DNA of 9,310 nt from Nitrospirae bacterium RBG_13_39_12 (GTDB lineage: Bacteria; Nitrospirota; Thermodesulfovibrionia; Thermodesulfovibrionales; SM23-35): positions 35,298 to 44,607 of the forward strand of contig MHEF01000019.1 in the NCBI GenBank assembly GCA_001805125.1. Direction: 5' to 3'. Of this stretch, positions 1-5,848 are shown in pieces (position 1 is the first letter of the stretch; every line of letters starts with the position of its first letter). The notes under the pieces were generated by a model that was not told where the DNA came from, searched no databases, and was given only the letters and a program-made list of their open reading frames with translations. A program made the translations under genes and the position numbers.

Positions 1-251
1 TATATTCAAAATATGCTTCGTATAAAGTCAATTCATCATTTGTAAAGATTCTTCTGCATATATGCGTGTCATTAAGTACATTAAGTACATTTTCCGCTTT
101 AAACACAACCCGCAATGTTTGTGTCACCTATGTTGCAGGAGATAATATGGATTTTTATATCATGTAATAGATATTTTTAAACGTTTCCAAAATAACTTTT
201 TTTTAACAAACAGAAGTTTTCAGGATTTTTCATCCTACAATAAATTTTATC
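1..251. other. Left-edge region without a recognisable gene
   Basis: No protein family can be recognised here. Two partial frames stay open to the left edge. On the minus strand a GTG at 127-125, directly after an in-frame TAG, reads about 42 codons off the edge (…FTNDELTLYEAYFEY). On the plus strand a frame runs from base 3 to a TAA at 157-159. Neither has a good ribosome binding site, and they cannot both be real. A 9-bp unit, ATTAAGTAC, is repeated in tandem at 71-91. A weak 5-bp hairpin (AGGAT/ATCCT, 222-236) lies just past the leftward NifX-type gene, but it has no T tract in that direction, so it is a poor terminator candidate. Confidence 0.4.
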
Positions 252-626
252 TCAGTGTTTGCATCCCCCTTTGTGACCTGCACAGGTATGACTCATGGAA
301 AATTCCGGAAGTTGTTTGTTATCCAACAATTCAACGTTTTCCTTTACAGACCGGGCCAAAGCCTTATATACCCTTATCCCTGAATCATTCAATTTTATCA
401 ATGCCCCTGCACCAATGCCCTCAACTACCATTACATCAACCTTGTTGCCATCTAATGCTCTCAGCGGACTACATACACCATGTGCATGATGTTCGTCTTT
501 GTTTTTTACAGTTGTAATGTTCTTGGTTTCAGTATCAACAACAACAAACGCTTTTGCTGATCCAAAATGGCCATAAACAATACTTTCTAACCCTTTAGCA
601 CTTAATACCGGGAAACACACTTTCAT
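252..626 (-). CDS. Dinitrogenase iron-molybdenum cofactor family protein (NifX/NafY-like)
   Basis: This 124-residue single-domain protein belongs to the NifB/NifX/NafY superfamily, whose members bind or carry Fe-S or Mo-Fe-S clusters. Visible family marks are the N-terminal beta strand MKVCFPV, the HFGSAKAFVVVD segment (residues about 20-31) and the GIGAGAL loop (about 71-77). The C-terminus is rich in Cys and His (HTCAGHKGGCKH), typical of stand-alone members and suited to metal binding. The ATG is preceded by a TAGGAGGT ribosome binding site (633-640) that overlaps the stop codon of the upstream UPF0251 gene, so the two are co-transcribed and probably translationally coupled. No nitrogenase genes are nearby, so a role in nitrogen fixation is not implied. 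Many such proteins in anaerobes have unknown clients. Family assignment is firm; function is open. Confidence 0.88.
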   Translation of the reverse strand: MKVCFPVLSAKGLESIVYGHFGSAKAFVVVDTETKNITTVKNKDEHHAHGVCSPLRALDGNKVDVMVVEGIGAGALIKLNDSGIRVYKALARSVKENVELLDNKQLPEFSMSHTCAGHKGGCKH

Positions 627-637
627 AATCTAACCTC

Positions 638-934
638 CTATATTTTAGATTCTGTTTGCATTTTTTCTATTCTCAGAGCCTTCCCTTTGATAATGGCCTC
701 TGCAATGCTTTTCCGAGCTTCATCCAGGATGCGACCAAATGTTGCGCGTGATATTTTCATCTTCTTGGCAGCTTTTTCATGGTAAAGCCCTTCATAATCT
801 GCAAGTCTGAGTGCCTCAAGCCCATCAATCGCAATACACACCTCTTCAAGCTCTATCAGGGGGATACCTCCTGGCTTAAAATAAGTAAAACTTGGCTTGC
901 ACCGAATACACCTGCCTTTTGACGGACGTGACAT
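638..934 (-). CDS. UPF0251 (DUF134) family putative DNA-binding protein
   Basis: The 98-residue product matches UPF0251. It has a basic N-terminus (MSRPSKGRCIRC), the signature YFKPGGIPLIELEEV, then DGLEALRLADYEGLYHEKAAKKMKISRATFGRILDEARK, a helix-turn-helix like sigma-70 region 4. The family is annotated as predicted DNA-binding proteins and is often found beside NifX-type genes, as here. The start is fixed: an in-frame TGA lies two codons upstream (940-938), the next internal Met is far into the domain, and MSRP-type starts are usual in the family. There is no ribosome binding site. The promoter -10 box ends only 6 nt before the ATG, so the mRNA is probably leaderless. A 24-bp palindrome in the promoter suggests autoregulation (inference). 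The Cys pair CIRC near the N-terminus may bind metal. Confidence 0.9.
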   Translation of the reverse strand: MSRPSKGRCIRCKPSFTYFKPGGIPLIELEEVCIAIDGLEALRLADYEGLYHEKAAKKMKISRATFGRILDEARKSIAEAIIKGKALRIEKMQTESKI

Positions 935-939
935 AGGTC

Positions 940-963
940 AATTATAAGCATATGCTCATAATT
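940..963. promoter_or_regulatory. Candidate operator: 24-bp palindrome inside the UPF0251 promoter
   Basis: Bases 940-963 form an inverted repeat in which 11 of 12 base pairs match (only 946/957 breaks symmetry), centred on GCATATGC. It fills most of the spacer between the -35 and -10 boxes and covers the -10, the classic place for a repressor site. The obvious candidate ligand is the adjacent helix-turn-helix protein UPF0251, acting on its own promoter. That is an inference from position. I saw no second full copy of the palindrome in the window. Confidence 0.6.
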
Positions 964-970
964 ATGTCAA
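941..970 (-). promoter_or_regulatory. Sigma-70 type promoter of the UPF0251-NifX operon
   Basis: On the minus strand a perfect -35 hexamer, TTGACA (970-965), is followed after 18 bp by a perfect -10 hexamer, TATAAT (946-941). The expected start of transcription, about 7 nt past the -10, falls on or next to the A of the UPF0251 ATG at 934. The mRNA would therefore have essentially no leader, which agrees with the missing ribosome binding site. The hexamers are seen directly; promoter use is inferred. Confidence 0.75.
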
Positions 971-1110
971 GATATTCTCTTTTTCCAATCTAAAAGATCA
1001 ATAATTAACAAAATTAAATAGATGTTATTGGAGAAATGTCTCTGAACACTATGATTTTTTAAACTGGTTATCATTAAAAAGATCCGGATTAAAGATTTCA
1101 GAAAGCAAGG

Positions 1111-3153
1111 TTAAATACTTAAATCTTTATCTTCTGTCTCATTCCAGAGAACACTGCAATTTTTTCCGCTCTTTTTTGCCCTGTATAATGCCTTATCAGC
1201 TCTTTCAATAAGTTCCTCTTTGTTTTTAATGCCATACGGGTATGCAGATATCCCGGTGCTTACAGTTACTTTGATGGCGTGCTTTTCTTCAGAAAATGCT
1301 GTATTCATTACAGCCTTTCGCAGTCTTTCTGCCATTTTAAATGCTCCGCGACTATCTGTCCCTAAAAGGATTACTGCAAACTCTTCACCGCCATATCGTG
1401 CGGATACATCTATATTTCTTACAGTTTTTTCTATTATACCTGCAACTCCCTTAAGAACAGAGTCTCCTACCGGATGTCCATATGTATCATTTATTCCTTT
1501 AAAATTATCTATATCTATAATAAGCAGTGAAAGTGGTTCTGAGAACCTGCCAAGGCGATCGAATTCCTGTGATAATCGTTCCTGAAAATGTCTGTGGTTA
1601 AAAAGTCCCGTGAGTCCGTCTGTTATGGCTAGTTTCTCTATTTCTGCATGGAACTTCGCATTCGCAATAGACGTTGATGCCTGATTTCCAAGAACCTTTA
1701 ATAATTCAATCTGTGCCGGACTTATCGCATCAATTTTTTCTGAAAGAAATACAAGTATGCCGATAAGATCCTTCTCATAAAACATCGGGAGCACAAAGAC
1801 AGATCCTGCGTTGTCTATTTTAAAAGGCATAACCGGAGAACGATATTTCCTTACATCTGAAAGATAGAATGGCTCCTTGTTCTTTACCACCATATCGAGC
1901 AATGTACCTTTTTTCAGTGTAAAAACATTCTTTTCAGGAGGTGACGCACCTATATAATGCAGCATCTCGAATTCTTTCCCTTTTGCCATAAAAAAGACTA
2001 TATCTGAAGGCGCAATCTTGTAAGCGCCTTCTATCAAGCTTTGCACAATAAAATCTATATTGAGTGACGACAGTAGTTTCGAGCTTTCCTCGTTCAAAAC
2101 CTTCAAAGTTGTGTAAGAACGATATATCTGTGGATAAACACGCTCTCTTTGAAGTATCCTCATGAGCTGGTTTGTAAACTTTATAAGTGTATTGCTATCT
2201 GCACTGCTGAACGCATGAAACCTCACACTGTCAGCAGTTAAAACACCGAGCGGGAAGTTCCCGTCCAAAACAGGAACTGCAACCAAAGAAGAAATCTTAT
2301 CTTTCTTCAGGTAACCGACTTCGATTTTCTTCTCACTTATATCAGATAAAACAAGGGGTTTCTTCTCTTTTATGCACAGATTTATAATGCCGCCGTCAGT
2401 GGGTATAACGCTCCCTGATTCTTCTGTAGAACTTCTTAATTTAAGATCACCTTCAGAATTCACAAAAAGATTTACAGAATCTGCGAATACTATATTTTTT
2501 ACAACCAACAGGAGATCTTTGATTTCCTCTTCAGGCTTAAACATAGACTCAATGTAATGAGATATGCCCTTTTCATCACTTGAATATTTTTGCCCGGCCT
2601 CCAAGTCCATATTCTTTGGCCCTTCTTCCCCTATCTTAAAAGATGATCTGATAACGGTCTTTTTCTTCATCCTGGGGACAAGAAACAAGGATATTGCTGT
2701 AGTTACTGAAAGAGATACCCAAAAAGTTATTTCCTCGATGGATACGTTTCCATTCATGAAGCTATTCAGTTCGAGAAATGGGATCAGCAGAAATAAAGAG
2801 ATGACCGTTTTCAGTCCATAGAACGCTGTCAGGGATATCATAAAGGGGAAATAGGCCATTCTCAGCCATGGTATGGAGAATGCATTTACTACACCTGAAA
2901 TTAGTAAAGCAACTGAAAAAAGAAATTCTATAGAATACTTTTTTTCTTTTTTTAAAATATGCGGAACTGAATAGACAGCAACTGTAATTATACTAGCTGT
3001 AAACCACAGGCCTCTTCTCTTTAAAGGAAAATTCAGGAGGAATCCAAGATAGGTTAGTAATAGAAGTAGAAACGGGAATCCCCGTTTTAACCAGAAGCTC
3101 TGCCTCTTTTTATCTCCTCTTCTCTGAAGAATTTTCTGTACATGATTTCCCAC
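1111..3153 (-). CDS. Membrane-anchored GAF-GAF-GGDEF diguanylate cyclase
   Basis: This 680-residue protein should make cyclic di-GMP from two GTP at the inner membrane. After a basic N-terminus come about six hydrophobic segments (roughly residues 25-160), then two GAF-like sensory domains (about 200-335 and 362-500), then a C-terminal GGDEF domain (about 510-670). The active-site motif is GGEEF at 588-592, with metal-site aspartates in IIDIDNFK near 547. A product-inhibition I-site, RNID (579-582), sits exactly five residues before GGEEF, so it looks catalytically competent and feedback-controlled. No EAL or HD-GYP domain is present. The GTG start at 3153 has a GAGGGAA site upstream (3161-3167) and lies 67 nt inside the preceding DUF507 gene. 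No better downstream start precedes the first membrane helix. It is the last gene of the rpsF operon. The GAF ligand cannot be predicted. Confidence 0.9.
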   Translation of the reverse strand: MGNHVQKILQRRGDKKRQSFWLKRGFPFLLLLLTYLGFLLNFPLKRRGLWFTASIITVAVYSVPHILKKEKKYSIEFLFSVALLISGVVNAFSIPWLRMAYFPFMISLTAFYGLKTVISLFLLIPFLELNSFMNGNVSIEEITFWVSLSVTTAISLFLVPRMKKKTVIRSSFKIGEEGPKNMDLEAGQKYSSDEKGISHYIESMFKPEEEIKDLLLVVKNIVFADSVNLFVNSEGDLKLRSSTEESGSVIPTDGGIINLCIKEKKPLVLSDISEKKIEVGYLKKDKISSLVAVPVLDGNFPLGVLTADSVRFHAFSSADSNTLIKFTNQLMRILQRERVYPQIYRSYTTLKVLNEESSKLLSSLNIDFIVQSLIEGAYKIAPSDIVFFMAKGKEFEMLHYIGASPPEKNVFTLKKGTLLDMVVKNKEPFYLSDVRKYRSPVMPFKIDNAGSVFVLPMFYEKDLIGILVFLSEKIDAISPAQIELLKVLGNQASTSIANAKFHAEIEKLAITDGLTGLFNHRHFQERLSQEFDRLGRFSEPLSLLIIDIDNFKGINDTYGHPVGDSVLKGVAGIIEKTVRNIDVSARYGGEEFAVILLGTDSRGAFKMAERLRKAVMNTAFSEEKHAIKVTVSTGISAYPYGIKNKEELIERADKALYRAKKSGKNCSVLWNETEDKDLSI
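3070..3087 (-). other. Hairpin at the second DUF507 stop, inside the cyclase reading frame
   Basis: A 7-bp perfect stem, AAACGGG/CCCGTTT, with a 4-nt loop spans the DUF507 stop codon (3087-3089) and lies about 66 nt into the diguanylate cyclase ORF. The downstream minus-strand sequence is only moderately T-rich (TTTCTACTTCTATTACTA), so it is not a classical terminator. It could attenuate transcription or slow ribosomes between the ribosomal-protein part of the operon and the cyclase. The structure is visible; a role is speculative. Confidence 0.35.
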
Positions 3154-3371
3154 TCAGGACTTCCCTCAACTATCTTCCTAGAAAATGACTGCAATTTCTT
3201 CCTGACAGAAGAATCGAAATCTTCTCCTATCTTCAGTTCTGATATCACAGTTCTCTTAATCTCAGCCCTTATCTTGCTATCTTCCTCGATAACTTCAATG
3301 AGTTTCTTTTCTATAAGTCCTTTAAGGAGCACATGACTGAGATGCAGGATCTTGTCATCAGATAGCATCAT
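3087..3371 (-). CDS. DUF507 family protein (second of a tandem pair)
   Basis: This 94-residue, highly charged, largely helical protein fits DUF507, a family of unknown function found mainly in Aquificota, Nitrospirota, Thermodesulfobacteria and former Deltaproteobacteria. Family-like features are the N-terminal amphipathic helix (DDKILHLSHVLLKGLIEKKLIE) and the C-terminal part (SSVRKKLQSFSRKIVEGSPEWEIMYRKFFREE), which aligns in pattern with the C-terminal part of its upstream neighbour. Its ATG overlaps the stop of the first DUF507 gene by 4 nt (ATGA), pointing to translational coupling. A second in-frame ATG follows directly at 3368. It is the more divergent of the two copies. Its 3' end overlaps the start of the diguanylate cyclase gene. 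No function can be assigned. Confidence 0.75.
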   Translation of the reverse strand: MMLSDDKILHLSHVLLKGLIEKKLIEVIEEDSKIRAEIKRTVISELKIGEDFDSSVRKKLQSFSRKIVEGSPEWEIMYRKFFREEEIKRGRASG

Positions 3372-3649
3372 AAAACTATGTTTCTTTCCTTTACCAGTTT
3401 TTGCTTTGTAATCTCAAACAGTTTCCTGTAGTCAAGGCGGCTTTTTTCAATTTCTGAGGTATGATTTTTTAATATCTCCCTGACTTCTTCATTTAATTTG
3501 TCCTCAACTGCTAGTTCATTAAGAATAAGCCCTTCTGTCTCTAACAGTAATTTTTCGATAGGTACGGTAGGCTTAACAAGTTCTTTGGATATAATGTTGT
3601 CTACAATCTTTTTTGTCAGGATAGGAACCCAGGACTTTGGGATCCTCAT
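3368..3649 (-). CDS. DUF507 family protein (first of a tandem pair)
   Basis: I place the start at the ATG at 3649, giving 93 residues beginning MRIPKSWVPILTKKIVDNI, which is the usual DUF507 opening. A TTG seven codons upstream (3670) is also in frame but lies inside rpsR and would add an untypical MPLRKSR extension. The chosen ATG sits one base after the rpsR stop codon (TAG, 3651-3653), with a purine-rich GGAAAAG tract upstream, so translation is probably coupled to rpsR. The protein is charged and helical, with VREILKNHTSEIEKSRLDYRKLFEITKQKL near the C-terminus as the clearest family segment. The function of DUF507 is unknown. Its place directly after rpsR suggests a link with translation or growth, but this is only guilt by association. 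Confidence 0.82.
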   Translation of the reverse strand: MRIPKSWVPILTKKIVDNIISKELVKPTVPIEKLLLETEGLILNELAVEDKLNEEVREILKNHTSEIEKSRLDYRKLFEITKQKLVKERNIVL

Positions 3650-3650
3650 C

Positions 3651-3875
3651 CTACTTTTCCGCAAAGGCAAGCAGTGCTATGCTCCTTGCCCGCTTTATAG
3701 ATTCAGTTAATTCTCTCTGATGTTTTGCGCAGTTACCGGTCATTCTTCTGGGCAGTATCTTCCCGCGCTCGGTAATATAACTCTTGAGAACTTTGATGTT
3801 TTTGTAATCAATATACTCTATCTTTTCTGAACAAAACCTGCAAAATTTTCTTCTCTGGAATCGTTTATGTTGCAA
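3651..3875 (-). CDS. rpsR: 30S ribosomal protein S18, zinc-binding form
   Basis: S18 is a small-subunit protein that pairs with S6 on the 16S rRNA central domain. The 74-residue product carries the conserved core YKNIKVLKSYITERGKILPRRMTGNCAKHQRELTESIKRARSIALLAF. It is the zinc-ligand type: CxxC at residues 12 and 15, and C49/H52 in NCAKH. The start is TTG at 3875, supported by a good AAGGGAG ribosome binding site 5 nt upstream (3881-3887); no in-frame ATG is available. It lies 72 bp after ssb and one base before the first DUF507 start. In many bacteria rplI follows rpsR; here DUF507 genes do instead. Confidence 0.96.
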   Translation of the reverse strand: MQHKRFQRRKFCRFCSEKIEYIDYKNIKVLKSYITERGKILPRRMTGNCAKHQRELTESIKRARSIALLAFAEK

Positions 3876-3947
3876 GCTAACTCCCTTCTCTCTACCTTAC
3901 GGTCATAGACACGCAGTAGACTTGAAATTTTTATTTATGATTAATTT

Positions 3948-4355
3948 TTAAAACGGCTCCAAATCCGTAGTTTCCTCAGGTGGAACGATATCCCCTTCTC
4001 CGCCTAATGCCTCCGCTTCAGCGGGCTGGGCACCTCCCCTCCTTGAAAGAAACCTTACTGATTGCGCAATAACTTCAAACTTGCTCCTCTGCTGTCCGTT
4101 GGATTCCCATCTTCTTTCCTGAAGCCTTCCTTCTACAAGTACAGAACTGCCCTTGTTGAGATATTTACTGCATGATTCCGCCTGTTTCCCGAAAACTACA
4201 TTATCTATAAACATTGTCTCCTGTTTCATATCATCAGTCTGTTTGTACCTGTAGTTTACTGCCAGTCTGAAAGAAGCAACGGGAGTTCCCTGAGGGGTAT
4301 ATCTTAGCTCAGGATCTTTTGTAAGGTTTCCTATGAGTATTATCTTGTTATACAT
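3948..4355 (-). CDS. ssb: Single-stranded DNA-binding protein
   Basis: SSB coats single-stranded DNA in replication, recombination and repair. The 135-residue protein has the full OB-fold at residues 1 to about 107: MYNKIILIGNLTKDPELRYT, then the core VASFRLAVNYRYK, FIDNVVFGKQAESCSKYLNKGSSVLVEGRLQERRW and FEVIAQSVRFL. A short Gly/Ala/Glu-rich linker follows. The tail is acidic and ends DLEPF, the protein-docking tip that recruits partner enzymes. The linker is short compared with the E. coli protein. Its ATG follows the rpsF stop with no gap (TAAATG), so the two are coupled. Position between rpsF and rpsR is a conserved bacterial arrangement. Confidence 0.97.
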   Translation of the reverse strand: MYNKIILIGNLTKDPELRYTPQGTPVASFRLAVNYRYKQTDDMKQETMFIDNVVFGKQAESCSKYLNKGSSVLVEGRLQERRWESNGQQRSKFEVIAQSVRFLSRRGGAQPAEAEALGGEGDIVPPEETTDLEPF

Positions 4356-4709
4356 TTAAACTTCACTTTTTTGCTCTATAGGTTCTGTTACAGCCTCTTT
4401 TTTCTCAAGATCGTGCATCTGTTTAGCGCCCAGCCTTATGATTAAATATTTTAAAACAGCGTCTGATACCTTGTAGAACTCCTCAATCTTTTTTATTGCA
4501 ACAGGAGCTGTTTTGTATATCAGAAAGACATATAATCCCTTTTTCTGTTTTTTAATCTCATAAGCGAGTTTCCTTCTGCCCCAGACATCTATCTTGAGAA
4601 CCTCTCCTCCCTGTTCTGCTATAATCTCTTTAATTTTTATGACCGCTGCGTCTGCTTCTTCGTCAGTAAGAGCTGCGTTAAAGATAATAATATTTTCGTA
4701 TATGTTCAT
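4356..4709 (-). CDS. rpsF: 30S ribosomal protein S6
   Basis: S6 binds S18 and the 16S rRNA central domain. The 117-residue product shows the S6 fold: an N-terminal strand MNIYENIIIFNAALTDEEAD, a helix, then the diagnostic VWGRRKLAYEIKKQKKGLYVFLIY and the C-terminal strand DAVLKYLIIRL, followed by a charged flexible tail. The ATG at 4709 is preceded by AAGGAG (4719-4724) at 9 nt. It is the first gene of the leftward operon. A 7-bp hairpin lies just upstream of the ribosome binding site, where S6:S18 autoregulation acts in many bacteria, though the known CCG-bulge motif is not seen here. Confidence 0.97.
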   Translation of the reverse strand: MNIYENIIIFNAALTDEEADAAVIKIKEIIAEQGGEVLKIDVWGRRKLAYEIKKQKKGLYVFLIYKTAPVAIKKIEEFYKVSDAVLKYLIIRLGAKQMHDLEKKEAVTEPIEQKSEV

Positions 4710-4734
4710 CCAATATATCTCCTTATTATTTTAT

Positions 4735-4752
4735 AATACTGCTGCCAGTATT
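4735..4752 (-). promoter_or_regulatory. Hairpin in the rpsF leader
   Basis: A perfect 7-bp stem, AATACTG/CAGTATT, with loop GCAG (minus-strand sense) lies 10 nt before the AAGGAG of rpsF. It could modulate translation of rpsF. I looked for the published S6:S18-binding motif with its bulged CCG and did not find it, so this is only a positional candidate. A competing reading is that a second promoter (TTGGGG, 16 bp, TATTAT) runs through the same bases. Confidence 0.35.
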
Positions 4753-4783
4753 TTCCCCAAACAAGATAAACCAAATCTTATTT

Positions 4784-4812
4784 ATATAACATAGCAAACT
4801 AAATAAAATCAA
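4784..4812 (-). promoter_or_regulatory. Probable promoter of the rpsF-ssb-rpsR operon
   Basis: On the minus strand TTGATT (4812-4807) and TTATAT (4789-4784) are spaced by 17 bp, giving a leader of roughly 65-70 nt that would carry the hairpin at 4735-4752. The -10 region is AT-rich enough that TATATA one base on could serve equally well. Strength is moderate by consensus. Confidence 0.4.
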
Positions 4813-4868
4813 CCTTATTGCGACTTTCAATAACTTCCTGAACCATAGCCTTTATTTATCCACTTGTT

Positions 4869-4874
4869 TATAAT
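4869..4874 (+). promoter_or_regulatory. -10 box directly upstream of ppx/gppA
   Basis: A perfect TATAAT ends 8 nt before the ATG at 4883. No good -35 element is found 16-18 bp further up, and there is no ribosome binding site before the ATG. If used, transcription would start within about two bases of the ATG, giving a leaderless mRNA, as proposed for UPF0251. In such AT-rich DNA a chance TATAAT is possible. Confidence 0.4.
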
Positions 4875-4882
4875 ATTTCGAA

Positions 4883-5848
4883 ATGCCACTGTTTGCAGCT
4901 TTAGATATAGGGTCTAACACATTCAGGCTTCTGATTGGAAACGTTAACAAAGGCAGAATAGATGATGTACTATATGAGCGCAGGATTACCCGTTTAGGCA
5001 ACGGGGTACATCAGACAGGAAAACTTCAGGATCAAAATATTGAAGCCTCAATATCAGCTCTCAGGGAATTCTCTTCTATTGTTTCAAAACACGGTGTTAA
5101 ACATCTAAAAGCAGTTGCTACAAGCGCATTACGCGAGGCATTAAATTCAGACGTTTTTATCAAAAGGGTATCCGCTGAAGCAGACATTTCGATAGAGGTT
5201 ATTTCTGGCGAAAAGGAGGCAGAGCTTACACTCAAGGGTATCATTCTGACCTTTCCTGAATCGTTATCCTTAAATCACCAGCCGCTACTTATAATCGACA
5301 TAGGGGGAGGGAGTACAGAATGGATCCTTTACACAGAAAATTCTCCCGTTGAAATGGGAAGTATTCCTGTTGGAGTTATTAAATTAACAGATAGTTTTAT
5401 TAAGACAGATCCTCTTTCTGAGAAAGATATTACAGAACTAAACAGGGAAATCGCATTACATTTAAATAAACTTAAACTCAAGATCGGGAACCGGATAGAC
5501 AAACAGACACGCCTGATCGGAACTGCCGGCACCTTTACAACTATTGCTTCTATCGACTTGGGTCTCGAAGCCTATTCCAGAGAAAAAATACATCTTCACA
5601 GACTATCTTTAAACAGTCTGCGGGCCATTAGTAATAGGCTAATAGATCTCACCTTGAATGAAAGAAAAAAAGTTAAAGGTCTTGAGCCTGAAAGGGCAGA
5701 CTTGATTATACCTGGGATACAATTTACAATTAACATAATGGATTTTTTAAATTTTGAAGAATTAACTATAAGCGATTACGGACTCCTCGAAGGAGTTCTT
5801 TTCGATATGCTAAAGAAGAATGATGAAAAAAATATTCAAGAGGCCTGA
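4883..5848 (+). CDS. Ppx/GppA family phosphatase (exopolyphosphatase or pppGpp hydrolase)
   Basis: This 321-residue protein belongs to the ASKHA-fold Ppx/GppA family, which removes phosphate from polyphosphate ends or converts pppGpp to ppGpp. Motifs in order: DIGSNTFRLLIG (8-19, phosphate 1), VATSALREA (78-86), ISGEKEAEL (107-115, region of the catalytic Glu), DIGGGSTEW (139-147, phosphate 2), GTAGTFTT (213-220) and PERADLIIPG (269-278). It ends near residue 321, so it is the short two-domain form without the C-terminal HD-like extension of E. coli Ppx and GppA. The sequence alone does not decide the substrate. The start matches the family's usual beginning. It is the first gene of a rightward operon and overlaps the oxidoreductase beta gene by 29 nt. 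Confidence 0.93.
   Translation: MPLFAALDIGSNTFRLLIGNVNKGRIDDVLYERRITRLGNGVHQTGKLQDQNIEASISALREFSSIVSKHGVKHLKAVATSALREALNSDVFIKRVSAEADISIEVISGEKEAELTLKGIILTFPESLSLNHQPLLIIDIGGGSTEWILYTENSPVEMGSIPVGVIKLTDSFIKTDPLSEKDITELNREIALHLNKLKLKIGNRIDKQTRLIGTAGTFTTIASIDLGLEAYSREKIHLHRLSLNSLRAISNRLIDLTLNERKKVKGLEPERADLIIPGIQFTINIMDFLNFEELTISDYGLLEGVLFDMLKKNDEKNIQEA

Noticed and set aside
71..91. Tandem 9-bp repeat as a CRISPR or iteron array
   Set aside because: Only about 2.3 short copies, without spacers and without replication or cas genes nearby.
136..159. Six-codon plus-strand ORF with a good GCAGGAG site (ATG at 148)
   Set aside because: Too short to judge, no downstream gene on that strand to act as a leader peptide for, and probably chance.
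222..236. Hairpin after the NifX-type gene as a terminator
   Set aside because: The stem is only 5 bp and A+T-rich, with A rather than T following in the direction of transcription.
3650..3670. TTG start for the first DUF507 gene
   Set aside because: It adds seven residues inside rpsR that the family lacks; the ATG at 3649 gives the conserved MRIPKSW beginning.
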